From NCBI GenBank assembly GCA_002786065.1, contig NHNY01000001.1:1302001-1366000 (forward strand): 64,000 nt of DNA, read 5' to 3'. Within the stretch, counting starts at the first letter, position 1. Each line of letters begins with the position of its first letter. Of the stretch, positions 34,928 through 46,687 are shown one piece after another. This stretch comes from Microcyclospora pomicola. Taxonomy: Eukaryota > Ascomycota > Dothideomycetes > Capnodiales. The notes under the pieces were generated by a model that saw only the letters and a program-made list of their open reading frames with translations, was not told the origin of the DNA and did not search any database. Both the position numbers and the translations under genes were made by a program.

Positions 34928-35884
34928 GCAAGATAGTGTGATTGGCTCGTACGTTAGGACATTTTGAATCGCAGATGCCGTGGTATACAAAGGCATCGCC
35001 AGCAAGTGTGATGTGGGGACTTCCCTCACACAGTTACCACCTCCAACGTGACAGAGCTAACAGGCTCATTGCTTACGGATATTCGACAAGTGCGTACTAG
35101 CTATCATGAATAGGTGGAAAGGCTTTACTCAGTAGCCTGTGGTCTCAGGAAACAGCTCTGCAATGTCTCGAAGCATGGTATGTAAGACTAGGTCATCGTT
35201 CAAGGACCACAAGTCTATACTGTACGTGTACAAACAGAGTACAATGTTTTCAGACAGAGAACACGACACGAATACGTGTATGACGATCCCTGTGAGGTGG
35301 ACATTCCAGGATCGCGCTAGCACATCAGCGGTAATGGCACAGTAGCATTCTTGTGGTAGAAATTTGATCCAAATGGTATCCGTGCGGTCTGATCGGCAGA
35401 TGGAGTGGCACGTCTTTCCTGTTGTTGATCGATCGCCGTGGGTCGAATACGGGACGCCCCCAGAGGCCAGGAAGACTTTGGAGACAACAGATCGACAACA
35501 TGCGTAATCCCCAGGCTCTAGCACAACAAGAGTCTGCAAATCGATAGGCGATGACGACCAAGGCATAGCCACACAACGTGGCCATCGCCAAGCCCAACGT
35601 GAGCTTGACTCTGAAGAAGCTTCATCATAGCCAAACCTTATTCCCGTGCGCCACACTTCTGCTACCAACACCCATCCCGGTCGCTGCGTCAGCTGGTACT
35701 GCTGAGCTCGCAATCTGCCCAGCCTCTTCCAAGATTCTTGCCCATATTCTTGCGCTCCTGCTCTCATGCCTCTAGTATCTTGTTTTACGTCCCCATAAAC
35801 CGAGTTTATGCCTAGGTGATTCGCACGCGAGATTGCTTGGCGTCGCATTTAGCTGCCACATCCTTATCGCGACACGTGCCGGAC
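34928..35884. other. intergenic, nothing supported
   Basis: About 950 bp. A 239-codon minus-strand frame (35129-35848) is open, but its composition (many Trp, Cys and Arg, no domain) and lack of partner exons argue against a gene. The promoter of the C2-domain gene should lie at the right end. Confidence 0.4.
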
Positions 35885-37861
35885 ATGGCTACAGGCCAAA
35901 GCCAAGGCCAGTCGGCCCAGAACTCACATCTGCAAGATTCGAACTTGTCAGAGAAGCGTGCAGACGCACCTCCAACAACAAACGGCGAATCCACTAAAGA
36001 TCCTGAAAAGTCTGCGCATAGCAAATCCGAGCCCAACAACGAGCAGGATGCGCTTAACGAAGAACCCAAGGAAGAGAAGAGCGATGGGAAAGACAAAGGT
36101 CCTGCCGGTGGGTACGATGCCACGCCCATACCTCACGCCGAACCAGGGTATACGGTCAAGATCACTATCCACCGTGCCAGTGCTCTGGCAATCGCCGACT
36201 TGAATGCGATGTCGTCGGACCCGTATGTCCTCGCGCAAATCAACGCGGATACCAAGACGCGCCACAAAGAGGATCCTCCTCTTCGTTACCGCACCTTTAC
36301 TGTTCGAAAGAACACGGACCCAGTGTGGGACGAGGAATGGATCGTTGCCAATGCACCTGCGTCGGGGTTCAAGCTGAAGCTGCGAGTATACGACGAGGAT
36401 CCGGCCGATAAAGACGATCGACTCGGCAATGTGCACATCCACGTTCCAGCGCTTGAAGGGTGGGAGGGTATCAAGGAGAAGCCGCATGGTGTCTTACGGC
36501 ATGGCATCTCTAAAAGGGCGTTCCTGCTTCGAGCACTGACGACTTGCATACGATACACCGAGCACATGAATGGCCAGATCTTTGTCAGCATCGAAGTTCT
36601 AGGTCGCACCGAAGACAAAGGACAAAACGGTAGGCTTTACACTGTGGGACCTTGTCGATGGTTCCATCACTTCAGTCCCATGTTGGGACGTATTGCTGGA
36701 ATTCGCGAGCCAGAGAAAGCGGACCGGGCGAAGAAACAGCAGCAACAAGAGGCTGCAGCAAATGGCTCGCCGGACAAGAAGGTCGAACGATACAACTTTC
36801 AGGCCAATCAATTCCAACTCGAGGGCCCAGTTCCTGCGAAGCTATATCATCGCTACGTAGAGTTCAAACCCTTTGTGAAGCGGATGTTCACAGGTTCGGG
36901 TATTCAAGGCGCCATTCTCGGCGCCGCGTTACACCACCAGCATACTCGTGTGTATAACTTTGGTCGGCAGACCGAGTATGGTCAATTCAAGCAAGGTCCT
37001 TGCAAAGAGATGACGAAGAAGTTCCTCGACCTCGTACATTATGATCAGGGCGGAAGGATCTTCACCTATGTCCTGACCCTGGACGCTTTATGGCGCTTCA
37101 CGGAGACCGGCAAGGAGTTTGGCATTGACATGTTAAGCAAGCACACCATGCACAGTGATGTGAGCATCTACATCGCCTTTTCCGGCGAGTTCTTCATCCG
37201 TCGCCTCAAACACCCACGCCGTCCGCCACCACCCGAGCCCACCGAAGAAACCAGTCAATCACATCCGCCTTCCCACGACGCCAATCCCACTCATCCTCCC
37301 GACGATATCGAACAAGATGCCTCCGATGACGAAGCTCCCACCGATCCGGCCTACTACGAACTCGTCATCGACAACGACTCCGGCACCTACCGGCCGAACG
37401 CCGCGCTCCTCCCGCTCCTCAAGGAGTTCATGGCACGCGCGCTCCCTGGCCTGCACATCCTCACGCTCGACTGCCAGAAGGATGCCGACCGCATGGGTAG
37501 GATGAAGGACGAGCAGCGCGAGCGTAAGAAGCAAGAGGGTGACCACATCATCTACACGCAAGGCAGCGACAGCTCCTCCATCTCGTCCTCGGACGAGGAG
37601 GACCTCGACCGATTGGAGCACGGCACGGGCTCCGGACATGACGGCCATGGTGCGTTCGGCCAGGCCGCACGCGACGTGAAGCTCCAGCAATCCGCCAAGC
37701 TGGACAAGACCAAGCGTCACTATGGCGGTGGAAGCAAAGAGGATGTCGATGGGCTGCCCGCACAGAACGAAGAAGGCGATGCCAACGACGGGCAAGGAGG
37801 CGTGAGCAACCAGCAAGCCCTGACAGAGAGTGCGCGGGAAGACGGCGTGCCTGGCGCATGA
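35885..37861 (+). CDS. C2-domain protein, fungal type
   Basis: Likely a calcium-dependent membrane- or lipid-binding protein. I start at the ATG at 35885 (MATGQSQGQ) because the 23 residues encoded before it look like leader; this gives 658 residues. Residues 1-85 are acidic and disordered. One C2 domain follows: YTVKITIHRASALAIADLNA, then MSSDPYVLAQI, TDPVWDEEWIV and VYDEDPADKDDRLGNVHI. The five calcium-ligand Asp positions appear present. Downstream is a conserved block of unknown fold (GRLYTVGPCRWFHHFSPMLG; YHRYVEFKPFVKRMF; GILGAALHHQHT-like GAALHHQHTRVYNFGR), then an acidic low-complexity tail. There is no transmembrane segment. The middle block looks family-specific; its role is unknown. 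Confidence 0.85.
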   Translation: MATGQSQGQSAQNSHLQDSNLSEKRADAPPTTNGESTKDPEKSAHSKSEPNNEQDALNEEPKEEKSDGKDKGPAGGYDATPIPHAEPGYTVKITIHRASALAIADLNAMSSDPYVLAQINADTKTRHKEDPPLRYRTFTVRKNTDPVWDEEWIVANAPASGFKLKLRVYDEDPADKDDRLGNVHIHVPALEGWEGIKEKPHGVLRHGISKRAFLLRALTTCIRYTEHMNGQIFVSIEVLGRTEDKGQNGRLYTVGPCRWFHHFSPMLGRIAGIREPEKADRAKKQQQQEAAANGSPDKKVERYNFQANQFQLEGPVPAKLYHRYVEFKPFVKRMFTGSGIQGAILGAALHHQHTRVYNFGRQTEYGQFKQGPCKEMTKKFLDLVHYDQGGRIFTYVLTLDALWRFTETGKEFGIDMLSKHTMHSDVSIYIAFSGEFFIRRLKHPRRPPPPEPTEETSQSHPPSHDANPTHPPDDIEQDASDDEAPTDPAYYELVIDNDSGTYRPNAALLPLLKEFMARALPGLHILTLDCQKDADRMGRMKDEQRERKKQEGDHIIYTQGSDSSSISSSDEEDLDRLEHGTGSGHDGHGAFGQAARDVKLQQSAKLDKTKRHYGGGSKEDVDGLPAQNEEGDANDGQGGVSNQQALTESAREDGVPGA

Positions 37862-38609
37862 GCTCCCTTCCCGCTATCGACGTCGTCTCAGGACCATTTC
37901 TTCACCTCAAACTCTCTAGCAACATCAGCTGAATGGGCAGGCCTTGATTCGGGGAACTTCTACTCGGTCTTATCTCGACTACTATTCCTTTCCTCGGTAA
38001 CAAAGGCTAAACTGCTCGAACGTATACGGCGCTTGATTCGGGGACCGCTTCAATGGACTTGGGATTCAAGGGATCTGCATGGGGCTGCTTGGTTTTGGAG
38101 GACACTTGTTGCATCGATGCTTTCTGATTCTTCTTCTTTGACCTCAGTGCAGGACGCAGGTTTTTTCTCACCTTCCCGCGAAGCACACACACATGCGCGC
38201 GAATGCTTCTCCTTCCTCTGATGTTTGATTTCGAATACACGTAATGTTATGATGACCATAAGATACTGATTTATTGCAAAATTCGTGATTTTGATGATGC
38301 TCATCTACAACCATCTGATCTTCTCAACTTCCCCAGTTTCTTAATCGTTGGTTTCACTTCGTTCAAAAACTTCCTGCAGGATTCGTTCTTTCCACCCAGT
38401 TTACGCTATGACTTCTATGATGCATCAGACGTGGAAAACACGAAAAATTCCTCCGAAGAAAATAAATGCTTTCCCTCCTGGTGCATTCTCCAGCTTGAGG
38501 ATGTGTGTGGCGAGAAAAATGCTTCGGGCTAGGTAAAAACAAACGCCACCCGAACAGAACAGGCCTGTATTGCGGTCGGGAACACATTATGCAACCCCGC
38601 ATGCCCCAT
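37862..38609. other. convergent 3' region
   Basis: About 750 bp between facing gene ends (C2-domain gene and PhoD gene). AT-rich around 38220-38360, consistent with 3' UTR and poly(A) signals. No gene seen. Confidence 0.4.
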
Positions 38610-41600
38610 CTACCGTCCATACTCCAAGCTGGGGATGATGACAGGCCCATACTTCATGGGCTGGCCATATGCGCCCTCGCCCTGGACCATGAAGTCTGCG
38701 GCCAAGGAGAGTCGCTGCGCACCCTTCTCGCTGCCGGGCGTCATGTTGGCGCCGAACGCGCCCTGCACGATCTCGGGATCGTATGCGACGCACGCGAGGT
38801 AGTTACGTCGTCCCATCAGGCGGCGCAACTCGCGTGGGCGGCCGTCGACGTCGGCGTTGAAGATGTCCATCATGTCCTCTTTGGTGTCGGTGGGCTGTGG
38901 GGAGGAGCCTCCGTTGCTGCGTTGGCCGTTCGGCGGGATATAAAGGGGCTTGTTGTGGTGGAGCAGCTTGATGACGTAGTTGGGCATGGGCGCGTTGACG
39001 ATCGAGGCGGAGATGAGCTGGTACATGGTCTTGTGGTCGGAGGGATGGGAGGGGTCGTGGACGAGCCCGGCACCGCAGACGCTGACGCTGCCGGACAGGA
39101 AGGTCATGCGGAGCGACTTGTTGTGGGCGATGCCTTGGAGTGTGCGGATGATGTACGTGCGTTCGAGGTCCTGGGATGGCAGGTCAGTGGCTGGGGTTGG
39201 GTGCTATGTGAGATCAGGAGAAGAGTAGACATACCTTTGTCTCGTGAGTCCACAGGTCACGGAGCTCGTCAAACATGTCGATATCGCCGAATGGATTGAG
39301 CACGCCCTGCATCAGTCCGGACTTCCCGATCGCCTTCTTCACTCCATCGAACCCGGAGTTCACAACACCCTTGGCGCCGACCACACCTGCAACACCCCCA
39401 GCAACTTTGCCGAGCATATTGAAGCTGCCGGTGACCACTTTCTTGCCGGTCGCGACGGTGCTTGCCACCTGCTCTACCGCTTCCAAGCGAGGGTAAACGA
39501 TGGGCACGGGAAACAGCCAGATACAATGCTGCACGCTTGGTGGTAGCATGGCGACTTTAGGAAACAGACCCTGATATGTCGGTCCAGCCATGACCTGGGT
39601 ATTGGTCCGCTCGCTTCTGGTATCGGGACCTACCAACACCACCGCGGGACCAAGGTACTTGACAAAGTGCCACCCTTGACCAGTGATTGTGAAAAGATCA
39701 ATGTCGTTGTTCACTGCTCGGAGAATTTCGTGCGTCGTGTGCTGCTGGAACAGAAGATATAGATCGATGCCGATTCGACCAATGTTCTTGACGAAGTGGC
39801 TCTGTTGTATGTGTTCCGGGTATGACCCATAGCCGTCGAAAATGTCGTGATCGTCAAGACAACAGACATGTGGGATCTGAGCGAATGCTTCGCGGATATG
39901 TTGCTGGTCGAAGTGACTGGTATAGTAGTGAAAGTATGCATGTGTGACATCTTCCTCCAGTTTCGGAGACCACGGCGCATTCTTACGGTTCTCCTTACCG
40001 CTCGTCGCGATCCATTGCTTGAGTGCAGGGATATCCTTCCATAGTCTATCAGCATAGATCTGACCTCCTAGCCCGATCTGAGTGTGGAAGCCACCACACT
40101 CCTGGTGTTTCAACAACACATCCTTCCACATCACTCCCAAGCCACCAAGTTTAGTGCGGTCGTTGGTCGAGACATTCAGGGCGAAATCGTTTCCACTGTG
40201 AGCGACGAACCGCCAGCTGAGATCCGTCCGACTAGCCACTATGAATTCGTATCTTGTGCAACCAAGGTGGGATGTGATTGCATAAGTCCACTTCGCAGCA
40301 TGGTCTTGTTCCATCACGAGATCAATATCGTAGCGGTAGAAAATCCATCTTTGGTGAGAGTAGATCGGATGAGCTTTGAGTTGCCGTGGGTTGGGTGACA
40401 GATCTGCAGATTGATGGATGTGAATGGTAGGAGGCTGTGCAGCATCCGTGATCAGGAGAATGCTGCCCAACCAGAGTCCACGTTCGAGATCCATGTTGGT
40501 GTATCGCAGGTATGGGCCGAAATACACTCCATTCGTCGGTTGGATCCTGTACTGATCCACTCCAGACGTTGGAGGTGGACCGGTAAAGTGTGTCGCCGTT
40601 GGTGACGAGATACTGTTCATGCTCATCATGCTCTGTCGCTCGAAATTGGCAGTCTGTACCACGGGTCCAAAGCTGGGTGACTGCAAGGGTTGTTTGAACA
40701 TGGAGCTAGTTGGCGAGGCGAACGGGTTGACGAACGTCCCGGTAGGACTAATGGGCTCCTGTAGACTCAACGGAGTGGGACCTTTTGGGAATTCCCACTG
40801 TGTGCTTTGCGTTGCGAGATGGATGTAGTAGTATTGCCCAGAATTGTTGTCCAGATGTGCGATCCAGCCCTCCGGTAGAGGAGGTGGACTCGCAGGCCCA
40901 GCACCTGCAGGACCAGGTGCGAAGCTTTGGTTGGCTTGTGCAATATTGACTGGAGCCAGACCGTGATGTCCTGCATTAGGCTGCGATGGGCCTGCTTGCG
41001 TTTGAATTACGAGCTGACCTGGAGCATTGCCTGCCGAGAACGCAGGATGCTGTCCAAGGTTCGGATCTTGAACGTTGGATTTTGGTCCGGAGGCCGCGCT
41101 ACTGGAGGGTGATGCGTTGTTGGCATAACGACCTTTCTCGTTCGGATAAGCTGAGGTGGCCGAACCAGCGACCGGTGGCGAATAAGCCGGCGGCGGCTCG
41201 TCGTGCACATTCATCCTATCCATTCCAGCTTCGAGATGGTCGTTCGATGTGTTCGTGGAAGGTTGTGGTGGCCGAGGGTACACAGGTTGGCTGGTCCGGG
41301 AGGAAACCGATTGGGTATCCTCAACTTCCTCGTTGCCCTGGAATGCGATGGGAGGACCATGAGGGGCAGATCCAGGTCGTTCAGTCGGACTCCATCTCCC
41401 GCTCGCTGCTGGGTGAGGCTGTGAGATCTGTGTCGGCGCTTGCAACGTGCCTTGACGTGGTTGTGGTGCCACATAATGAGCTCTCCTCGCCGCTGCAGCA
41501 GCGCTTTGAGCCTGCATCTCGTTCAACGTGCCACTTCCTGGGATTCCTGAAGCGGCGTACCGGGCTTCGATGCCACTCAGACCTCCGCCTGGCAAGAAGT

Positions 41601-42435
41601 CTGTTGCGGGGGTTTCAGGCGGCGGGGGTGACCCTCGACTTGCTCTTGTCGTTGATGTGGAAGCTGTCGAACTCAATCGACTAATGCCGGCAGGGTTTGG
41701 AATGTGCAATCCACCCGCCCCAACGATCGCAGTCGGTGGCGTCGCCCCCATTGGTGGTGGGTAGAATTGTTTCTGATAATCGGAGTCTGCGGGTGCTGCT
41801 GCAGGAGCGGTTGGCTTGCGCATGGGCGGGATCGAAAACAGTGTACCACTTTCATCATCTTCATCGTCACTCTTTTCTGGCGGCTCTGGGCCACCTGGGG
41901 AGTCGGGCGGGACGATGCTTGGTGGTGGTGCGCCTCTGCGAGCTGCTAATCTCGAGCTCTGAGGTGGTGGTGAAGCACCATAACCACCGAGCGTGGGCCT
42001 GTGTGGATCGTTCGCGTCGAATCGTGCCCGTCTACTGCTGTGTCCACTGCCAGCACCCGAAGATGCGTCTGAATTCATGCTCGTCCTTCTACCGGCACCT
42101 GGAGGCCCTGCCCCTCTACCCTCTTCTGCTGCCATTGAGTCGTGCGGCGTCGCGGTCCTACTTGGTCCTGCGGTGCCTGGCGTAGGCTGTCTCCGCTGAT
42201 CAGGGTATGGGAGAGGTCCCGCAGGAGGTGGAGATAGTGGTGCGCCGTATGAGGAGGGTGGGACTCTATACTGAGCCCATTGTTGTTGCGGGTCTCCTCC
42301 TGCTGGCCCAGCGCCAGACGCAGAGCTGCCCCCGCTATTCTGCTTGTTGATCCTCAAGGGCTTCGGGGTCTGTTCGGCGGGTTTGTTTGGGTTCGAGGAG
42401 GGGTCATTCAGGAACATCTCATCGTGGTGAGCCAT
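38610..42435 (-). CDS. WW-domain PhoD-like phosphatase, large fungal form
   Basis: A PhoD-like metallophosphatase fused to a WW domain. Exons 42435-39235 and 39170-38610 (64-nt intron) give about 1253 residues; the start MAHHDEMFLNDPSS is chosen over a GTG-led extension. Residues 1-520 are Pro/Ser/Gly-rich and disordered. The WW domain reads LPEGWIAHLDNNSGQYYYIH then STQWEFPKGP, with both Trp and the Pro. The catalytic half includes GGQIYADRLWKD and CLDDHDIFDGYGSYPEHIQ, the metal-site Asp/His motif of PhoD-like enzymes, and later GPDTRSERTNTQV. No signal peptide is seen, so it is likely cytosolic; the WW domain would bind a Pro-rich partner or the protein's own N-terminus. Confidence 0.88.
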
Positions 42436-43142
42436 GGTATTGGGTATGGACAGTCGGGTCACGTCAACGCAACCGTGGTCTCAACCTCAGAACAGCACAT
42501 GGATAGTGGGCACCCAGGCGGCTATAATGCGCAGATCTTGGATTCGTTACTGCGTCGAAGGTGTTTCGTTCGATGTAGCTGGATGTTCGACAACGACGGA
42601 GAGGGTGGATGGAGGAAGCGAACATTACACTGCATCTACCGATATATCTATGCAACCTCCGTCCAATTTCCTCCTGACTCTACAGCTCGTGGATACGAAG
42701 AGTAGAGCCCAAGCCGTAAGCGCGCAACCACGTCACTGCGGTAGGGTGCAGTCGAGGTGTGATTGGCGCGAGGCGGGGTTGTCTAAGCAGGGCGCTTGGA
42801 GACCGAAACGTCTATTGTGTGATGGCCTGACCTCCAATCGCCGGCATTCATTGCCCGGGCGCCATGCATCGAAGACGTTTGGGCGAAGAGACGGAGGAAG
42901 GCTGAGGTCGCAATAGAGGCTGACGGCGTTGGAGTGGCTGAGGGTTATGGATCTCTGGTTCTATACATGGCCGCACCTAGTCTTGGACCCTCTCGCGGGA
43001 CGCATCTTCGTGCCTGAGGATTCAAACGGGGCGATCCGCACCAGCTTCCTCCTCATCATCACATGCAAGCTGTCCTCCCTTCTGAGCGACGACATCATCG
43101 GCGACATTGTCCAGAGTTTATTGGACATTTCGTACGCCCAAG
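42436..43142. promoter_or_regulatory. divergent promoter region, PhoD-like gene and STE24
   Basis: About 700 bp between divergent starts. Overlapping short frames on the plus strand do not connect to STE24 by convincing splice sites. No distinct regulatory element was recognised. Confidence 0.4.
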
Positions 43143-44630
43143 ATGGACTTCATCCACCGACTAGGCGCTGGCCTGGACACTCCCTTTATCCCATGGAAGA
43201 AGCTGATCATCGGCTTTGCCCTGGCCGAATTTGGTCTTGAGTCCTATCTGGCATACCGTCAATATCAGGTCCTCAAGCGCAAGACCATTCCCGCCCAGTT
43301 GAAGAACGAAATCGATCAACCGACATTCGACAAATCGCAAGCGTATGGCCGCGCAAAGGCTGAGTTTGGTATTGTCAAGGGTGTCTGGGATCAGTTGAAG
43401 AATGTTTTCGTCATCACCCAGAATGTCTATCCTATGCTTTGGGCCACCACCGGTCTTTGGCTGACACGATTCGCCCCTCTACGGTTCCAAGGCGAAATCA
43501 CCCATTCGCTGGTCTTTGCTTTCACATACTCGTTCATCGAAACAATCATTGGCCTCCCATTCTCTGCATACTATCACTTCGTCCTGGAAGAAAAGTTCGG
43601 CTTCAACAAACAGACGGTCTCACTGTTTGTCAGCGACATCTTGAAAGGACAGGCGCTGTCTCTGGCGTTTGGTATTCCCATTGGTGCTGCTTTCCTTAAG
43701 ATCATCCAAGTTACCGGTGATCAGTTCTTCTTCTGGATCTGGCTGTTCATGCTCGCGGTCCAACTCGGCGCCATTACCATCTTTCCCATCTGGATCGTAC
43801 CTCTCTTCAACAAACTCACTCCCCTTGAGCCTGGCTTGTTGAAGGACCGCGTTGAGGCTCTGGCCAAACGGCTGGAATTCCCACTCGCTGAGTTGCATGT
43901 CATTGATGGGTCGAAACGCTCGGCGCACTCCAATGCCTACTTCACAGGTCTACCCTGGAAGAAAAAGATTGTGATCTACGACACTCTGATCGAGAAGAGC
44001 GAGGTCAAGGAAGTGGAAGCTATCCTGGCGCATGAGTTGGGACATTGGAAGATGGGCCACACCACGAAGCTCCTGGGCATCTCAAGCGCACATCTGCTAT
44101 ACGTGTTTGCACTATTTGCTGTGTTCATCAAGAACAAAAGCTTGTACGAGGCATTTGGCTTCTTCAATGAGCAGCCGATCATGATTGGCTTCATCCTGTT
44201 CAACGAAGTGTTGAGTCCTACGGACAGTCTGGTGAAGCTGGGCATGAATGTGCTGACCAGGAAGTTTGAGTTCGAAGCTGGTATGTCAATGATCTTCCAC
44301 CACTGTCTATCGAGGATAGCTACTGATAACACCATAGATGCCTTCTCTTACAAGCTGGGATATGCTGCCGAGCTCGCTTCGTCGTTGATCAAGCTGCAAG
44401 TCCAAAATTTGTCGTCCATGGTGAGTTGCTGATGTTGCCGTATTGATTGGTTTTCCCGACACTGACTCCGTTCATTGTAGGACGCCGACTGGGCGTACTC
44501 CTCATATCACTTTTCTCATCCCATCTTGACCGAGCGCCTAAAGGCTGTAGGCTGGACATCGGAGAAGAAGGTTTCGGACTCGAAAGCGGCAGCGACGACG
44601 CCAGTAGATGGTCCTAAAAAGGAACTCTAG
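43143..44630 (+). CDS. STE24: CAAX prenyl protease 1 (Ste24)
   Basis: A zinc metalloprotease of the ER and inner nuclear membrane that trims CAAX proteins such as a-factor and clears clogged translocons. Three exons, 43143-44280, 44338-44420 and 44481-44630 (introns 57 and 60 nt), give 456 residues, close to the yeast protein. Multiple membrane helices are visible. The zinc site HELGHWKMGH places the first His at about 297, the same number as in yeast, and the third ligand Glu lies in the conserved EFEA|DAFSYKLGYA segment rebuilt by intron 1. The C-terminal NLSSM|DADWAYSSYHFSHPIL is rebuilt by intron 2. The tail ends PKKEL, a Lys-rich end reminiscent of ER retrieval. Confidence 0.96.
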
Positions 44631-44766
44631 TGCGGTTGTCCATGCAGTGTACCGCACTGCACCGCACATACATGTATCAAACAATGCATAGCGTCGGCGT
44701 TCCAAGAAGCAGGTCCGCGGGCACTTTTTGGTCGCCCGCCATTATTTCCAGCTGGCGTCAACATCT

Positions 44767-45402
44767 TCATGTGTCCTCGTTCTTGTGCATCTCCGACGCC
44801 TGTCTCTTCGACTTTTCCGCCTTCAGCTTCGCCTTCTTCGCTGCCTTTCGCGCGGCTTTGTCAACCACGACTGGCGGCGGGGCTGCAGCCACCCCATGTC
44901 CACCATCATCAGCATCCATCCCACCCCGTTCCCCGACCTCTCCCTCCAACACCTCTTGTTGCTGCTCATACTCGTCCTTATCCTGCCATTGCCGCTCGTC
45001 TGCAACACCAGCCGCATCGCTCGCTCCCTCCGCCCACGCCTCGATTGCTTCTCCTTTCCGTTTCTTGTGACTTCTTCCGCCCCCACTCGCCGCATCGACT
45101 CCTTCCTCTTCCAACCCTCCATCGCCGAACTGCTTCAATTCCTCCTCCGTCTCCGCCGCAACGTTCTCCCCGCGCAGCCCCGCTGCAATCCGCCGCAGAT
45201 GGTGGATCACAAGTCCCCCCGACGGCCCAGACTGCGCCGCATAATCAATGCTCGTCGTGCTCAACTGCGCGTCCGGGTGCAAATAGGCGTGCTTCTCCGT
45301 CTGCACCAGAAACTTGGCGAGCAGCTCTTGCGCGGCATCCGGGGCAAGCGCACGCGTGCCGTCGGCGTGAATACGCTGTGGCGGGTAGCAGATCGGGGCC
45401 AT
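44767..45402 (-). CDS. conserved protein with Lys-rich tail, possibly RNA polymerase I subunit Rpa14-like
   Basis: Not firmly recognised. From the ATG at 45402 the frame runs 211 residues. The first 80 are ordered-looking (MAPICYPPQRIHADGTRALA ... ELLAKFLVQTE ... GLVIHHLRRIAAGLRGE). The leucine helix followed by a LRRIAAGLRG helix after a Ser/Gly loop reminds me of yeast Rpa14, which has a similar QLKRIQRDFKG element. The rest is acidic then strongly Lys/Ala-rich (KAARKAAKKAKLKAEKSKR), a nuclear/nucleolar-type tail. The Rpa14 idea is a weak inference. Its promoter was originally shared with the bL34m gene; a transposon now separates them. It converges on STE24 with about 135 bp between stops. 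Confidence 0.6.
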   Translation of the reverse strand: MAPICYPPQRIHADGTRALAPDAAQELLAKFLVQTEKHAYLHPDAQLSTTSIDYAAQSGPSGGLVIHHLRRIAAGLRGENVAAETEEELKQFGDGGLEEEGVDAASGGGRSHKKRKGEAIEAWAEGASDAAGVADERQWQDKDEYEQQQEVLEGEVGERGGMDADDGGHGVAAAPPPVVVDKAARKAAKKAKLKAEKSKRQASEMHKNEDT

Positions 45403-45534
45403 GTTCAATTTGCTGCCAGGCGAGGCGTGAGTCGTGGCCGAGGTGGGCAGTCACGGTGTGGTTCTCCTGCGACGATTTCTACTCCGCGGTTATGCGAGAA
45501 GCTCGAGAATAAATTCTGGCGGGAGCTGCCGCAC

Positions 45535-45539
45535 TTTCG
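45535..45539 (+). repeat. left target-site duplication TTTCG
   Basis: TTTCG lies directly outside the left inverted repeat and recurs at 50271-50275 outside the right one. A 5-bp duplication marks the insertion site of the transposon. Confidence 0.85.
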
Positions 45540-45596
45540 GACGGAGCTCTATTTGGCTATAGTTGGCCATTGCAGCCACATCCGGATCTGAGATTT
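45540..45596 (+). repeat. left terminal inverted repeat, 57 bp
   Basis: It begins GACGGAGCTCTATTTGGCTA and matches the reverse complement of 50214-50270 at all 57 positions by eye. Beyond it similarity continues imperfectly for about 30 bp (shared TTTTGATCAACAACCTC). Perfect ends point to a young insertion. Confidence 0.95.
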
Positions 45597-45633
45597 GAGA
45601 TCCTTTTGATCAACAACCTCAAAACCTCACACC

Positions 45634-45658
45634 ACAATAGCAGCACTGCTGCTATTGT
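45634..45658. repeat. 25-nt palindrome in the left subterminal region
   Basis: ACAATAGCAGCACTGCTGCTATTGT is split here as arms ACAATAGCAGCA and TGCTGCTATTGT around a central C, a perfect inverted repeat about 40 bp inside the left terminal repeat. It could form a cruciform or bind a dimer; the right end has no equivalent that I can see. Confidence 0.85.
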
Positions 45659-45940
45659 TATTATCATTGAATCGCAGGCTCTCGCAGCTACTCACGCTCA
45701 CACTCGCGCGCCAATAAGCTCGCCAGCGCAGTCAAAAGGTAGGTGAGAAGGTAGGTCTTTGCTATTGTCACAATAGGCCAATGGCTTCAATATCTCATTG
45801 TTTGAAGCATCCGATTGTCAGACACTCTCACCTTCACTCGCAGTAGCCAGCTATATATCCTTGGTCTCGCTGCCAGCTTTTCAAAGACGGTCAGATCTCA
45901 AAAACACTACCACCACCACTACACCACCACCACACTCGCC

Positions 45941-46169
45941 ATGGACTCGCGCTCTCCCTCGCCAACGGATATAGCTCGTTTCCGCATTTTTGCGCGTCGC
46001 GATACGACTCCACTGTCGCCGCCGCCCCAGTCCCCTCGCACTCGCAACGAGACTCGCCGCCAGCTTCAAGATCAAGCTAATCTCGCTCTCGCTGCAATGG
46101 CAGCAGCAGCACCACCACCACCACCTCCACCACCACCACCACCAGCAGCACCAGCAGCACCAGCAGCAC

Positions 46170-46201
<32 letters not shown>

Positions 46202-46687
46202 ACCACCGCCTTCCGCCGCCCCACCACCACCAACACAAGCGATTTTTGGCACTGCAAGCAAGAGACGTAGGATGAGTGGGTCGCCAGCAGCACGAGTAAC
46301 AATGCGAGTGGCAAGAAAGCTGCTCTGAACAACCTTCGCAAGTATAATGCGGCTGGCCGCATTATGGAGACTAGTGAGGGAAAGGATGCTGCTGAAGCGT
46401 GCTCGTGGTGCACTCGCCCTGGCAATACAGTGCAGTGCAAGGTCTTCGCCAACAAGGATGATAAAGCCTGTGCATTTTGCAAGGTCAAGGCGAAGTCTGG
46501 CTGCACTGCAGCAGTTGCGAGTGCGCCCACGCTTGAGCAGCGAGTGGAGTTCTTAGAGGGAGAGGTGACGAGATTGAGCAAGCTGCTAGACAGCTTTATG
46601 AAGAGCTTGGACTTTCCGTCGGAGTCGCCGTTGTTAGGGTTTGATCAGGAGGGTGATGAGGAGGAGGAGGATGTGGAGATGGTTTAG
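45941..46687 (+). CDS. transposon ORF A: six-cysteine cluster plus coiled coil (DUF3716-like)
   Basis: The open region starts MDSRSPSPTDIARFRIFARR and continues through a Pro/Ala/His/Gln-coding triplet tract (about 46100-46205) to a cysteine cluster: CX2C-X8-C-X10-C-X2-C-X7-C beginning CSWCTRPGNTVQC. The spacing resembles fungal DUF3716 or a loosened Zn2Cys6 cluster. A leucine-heptad segment (LEQRVEFLEGEVTRLSKLL) and an acidic tail (EGDEEEEDVEMV) follow. Cluster plus coiled coil is the layout of dimeric DNA-binding proteins. The coding region is interrupted about once in the middle, which may be an unrecognised intron. DNA binding is inferred from layout only. Confidence 0.6.

Noticed and set aside
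35129-35848. 239-codon minus-strand frame
   Set aside because: Composition rich in Trp, Cys and Arg, no domain, and it overlaps the leader of the C2-domain gene.
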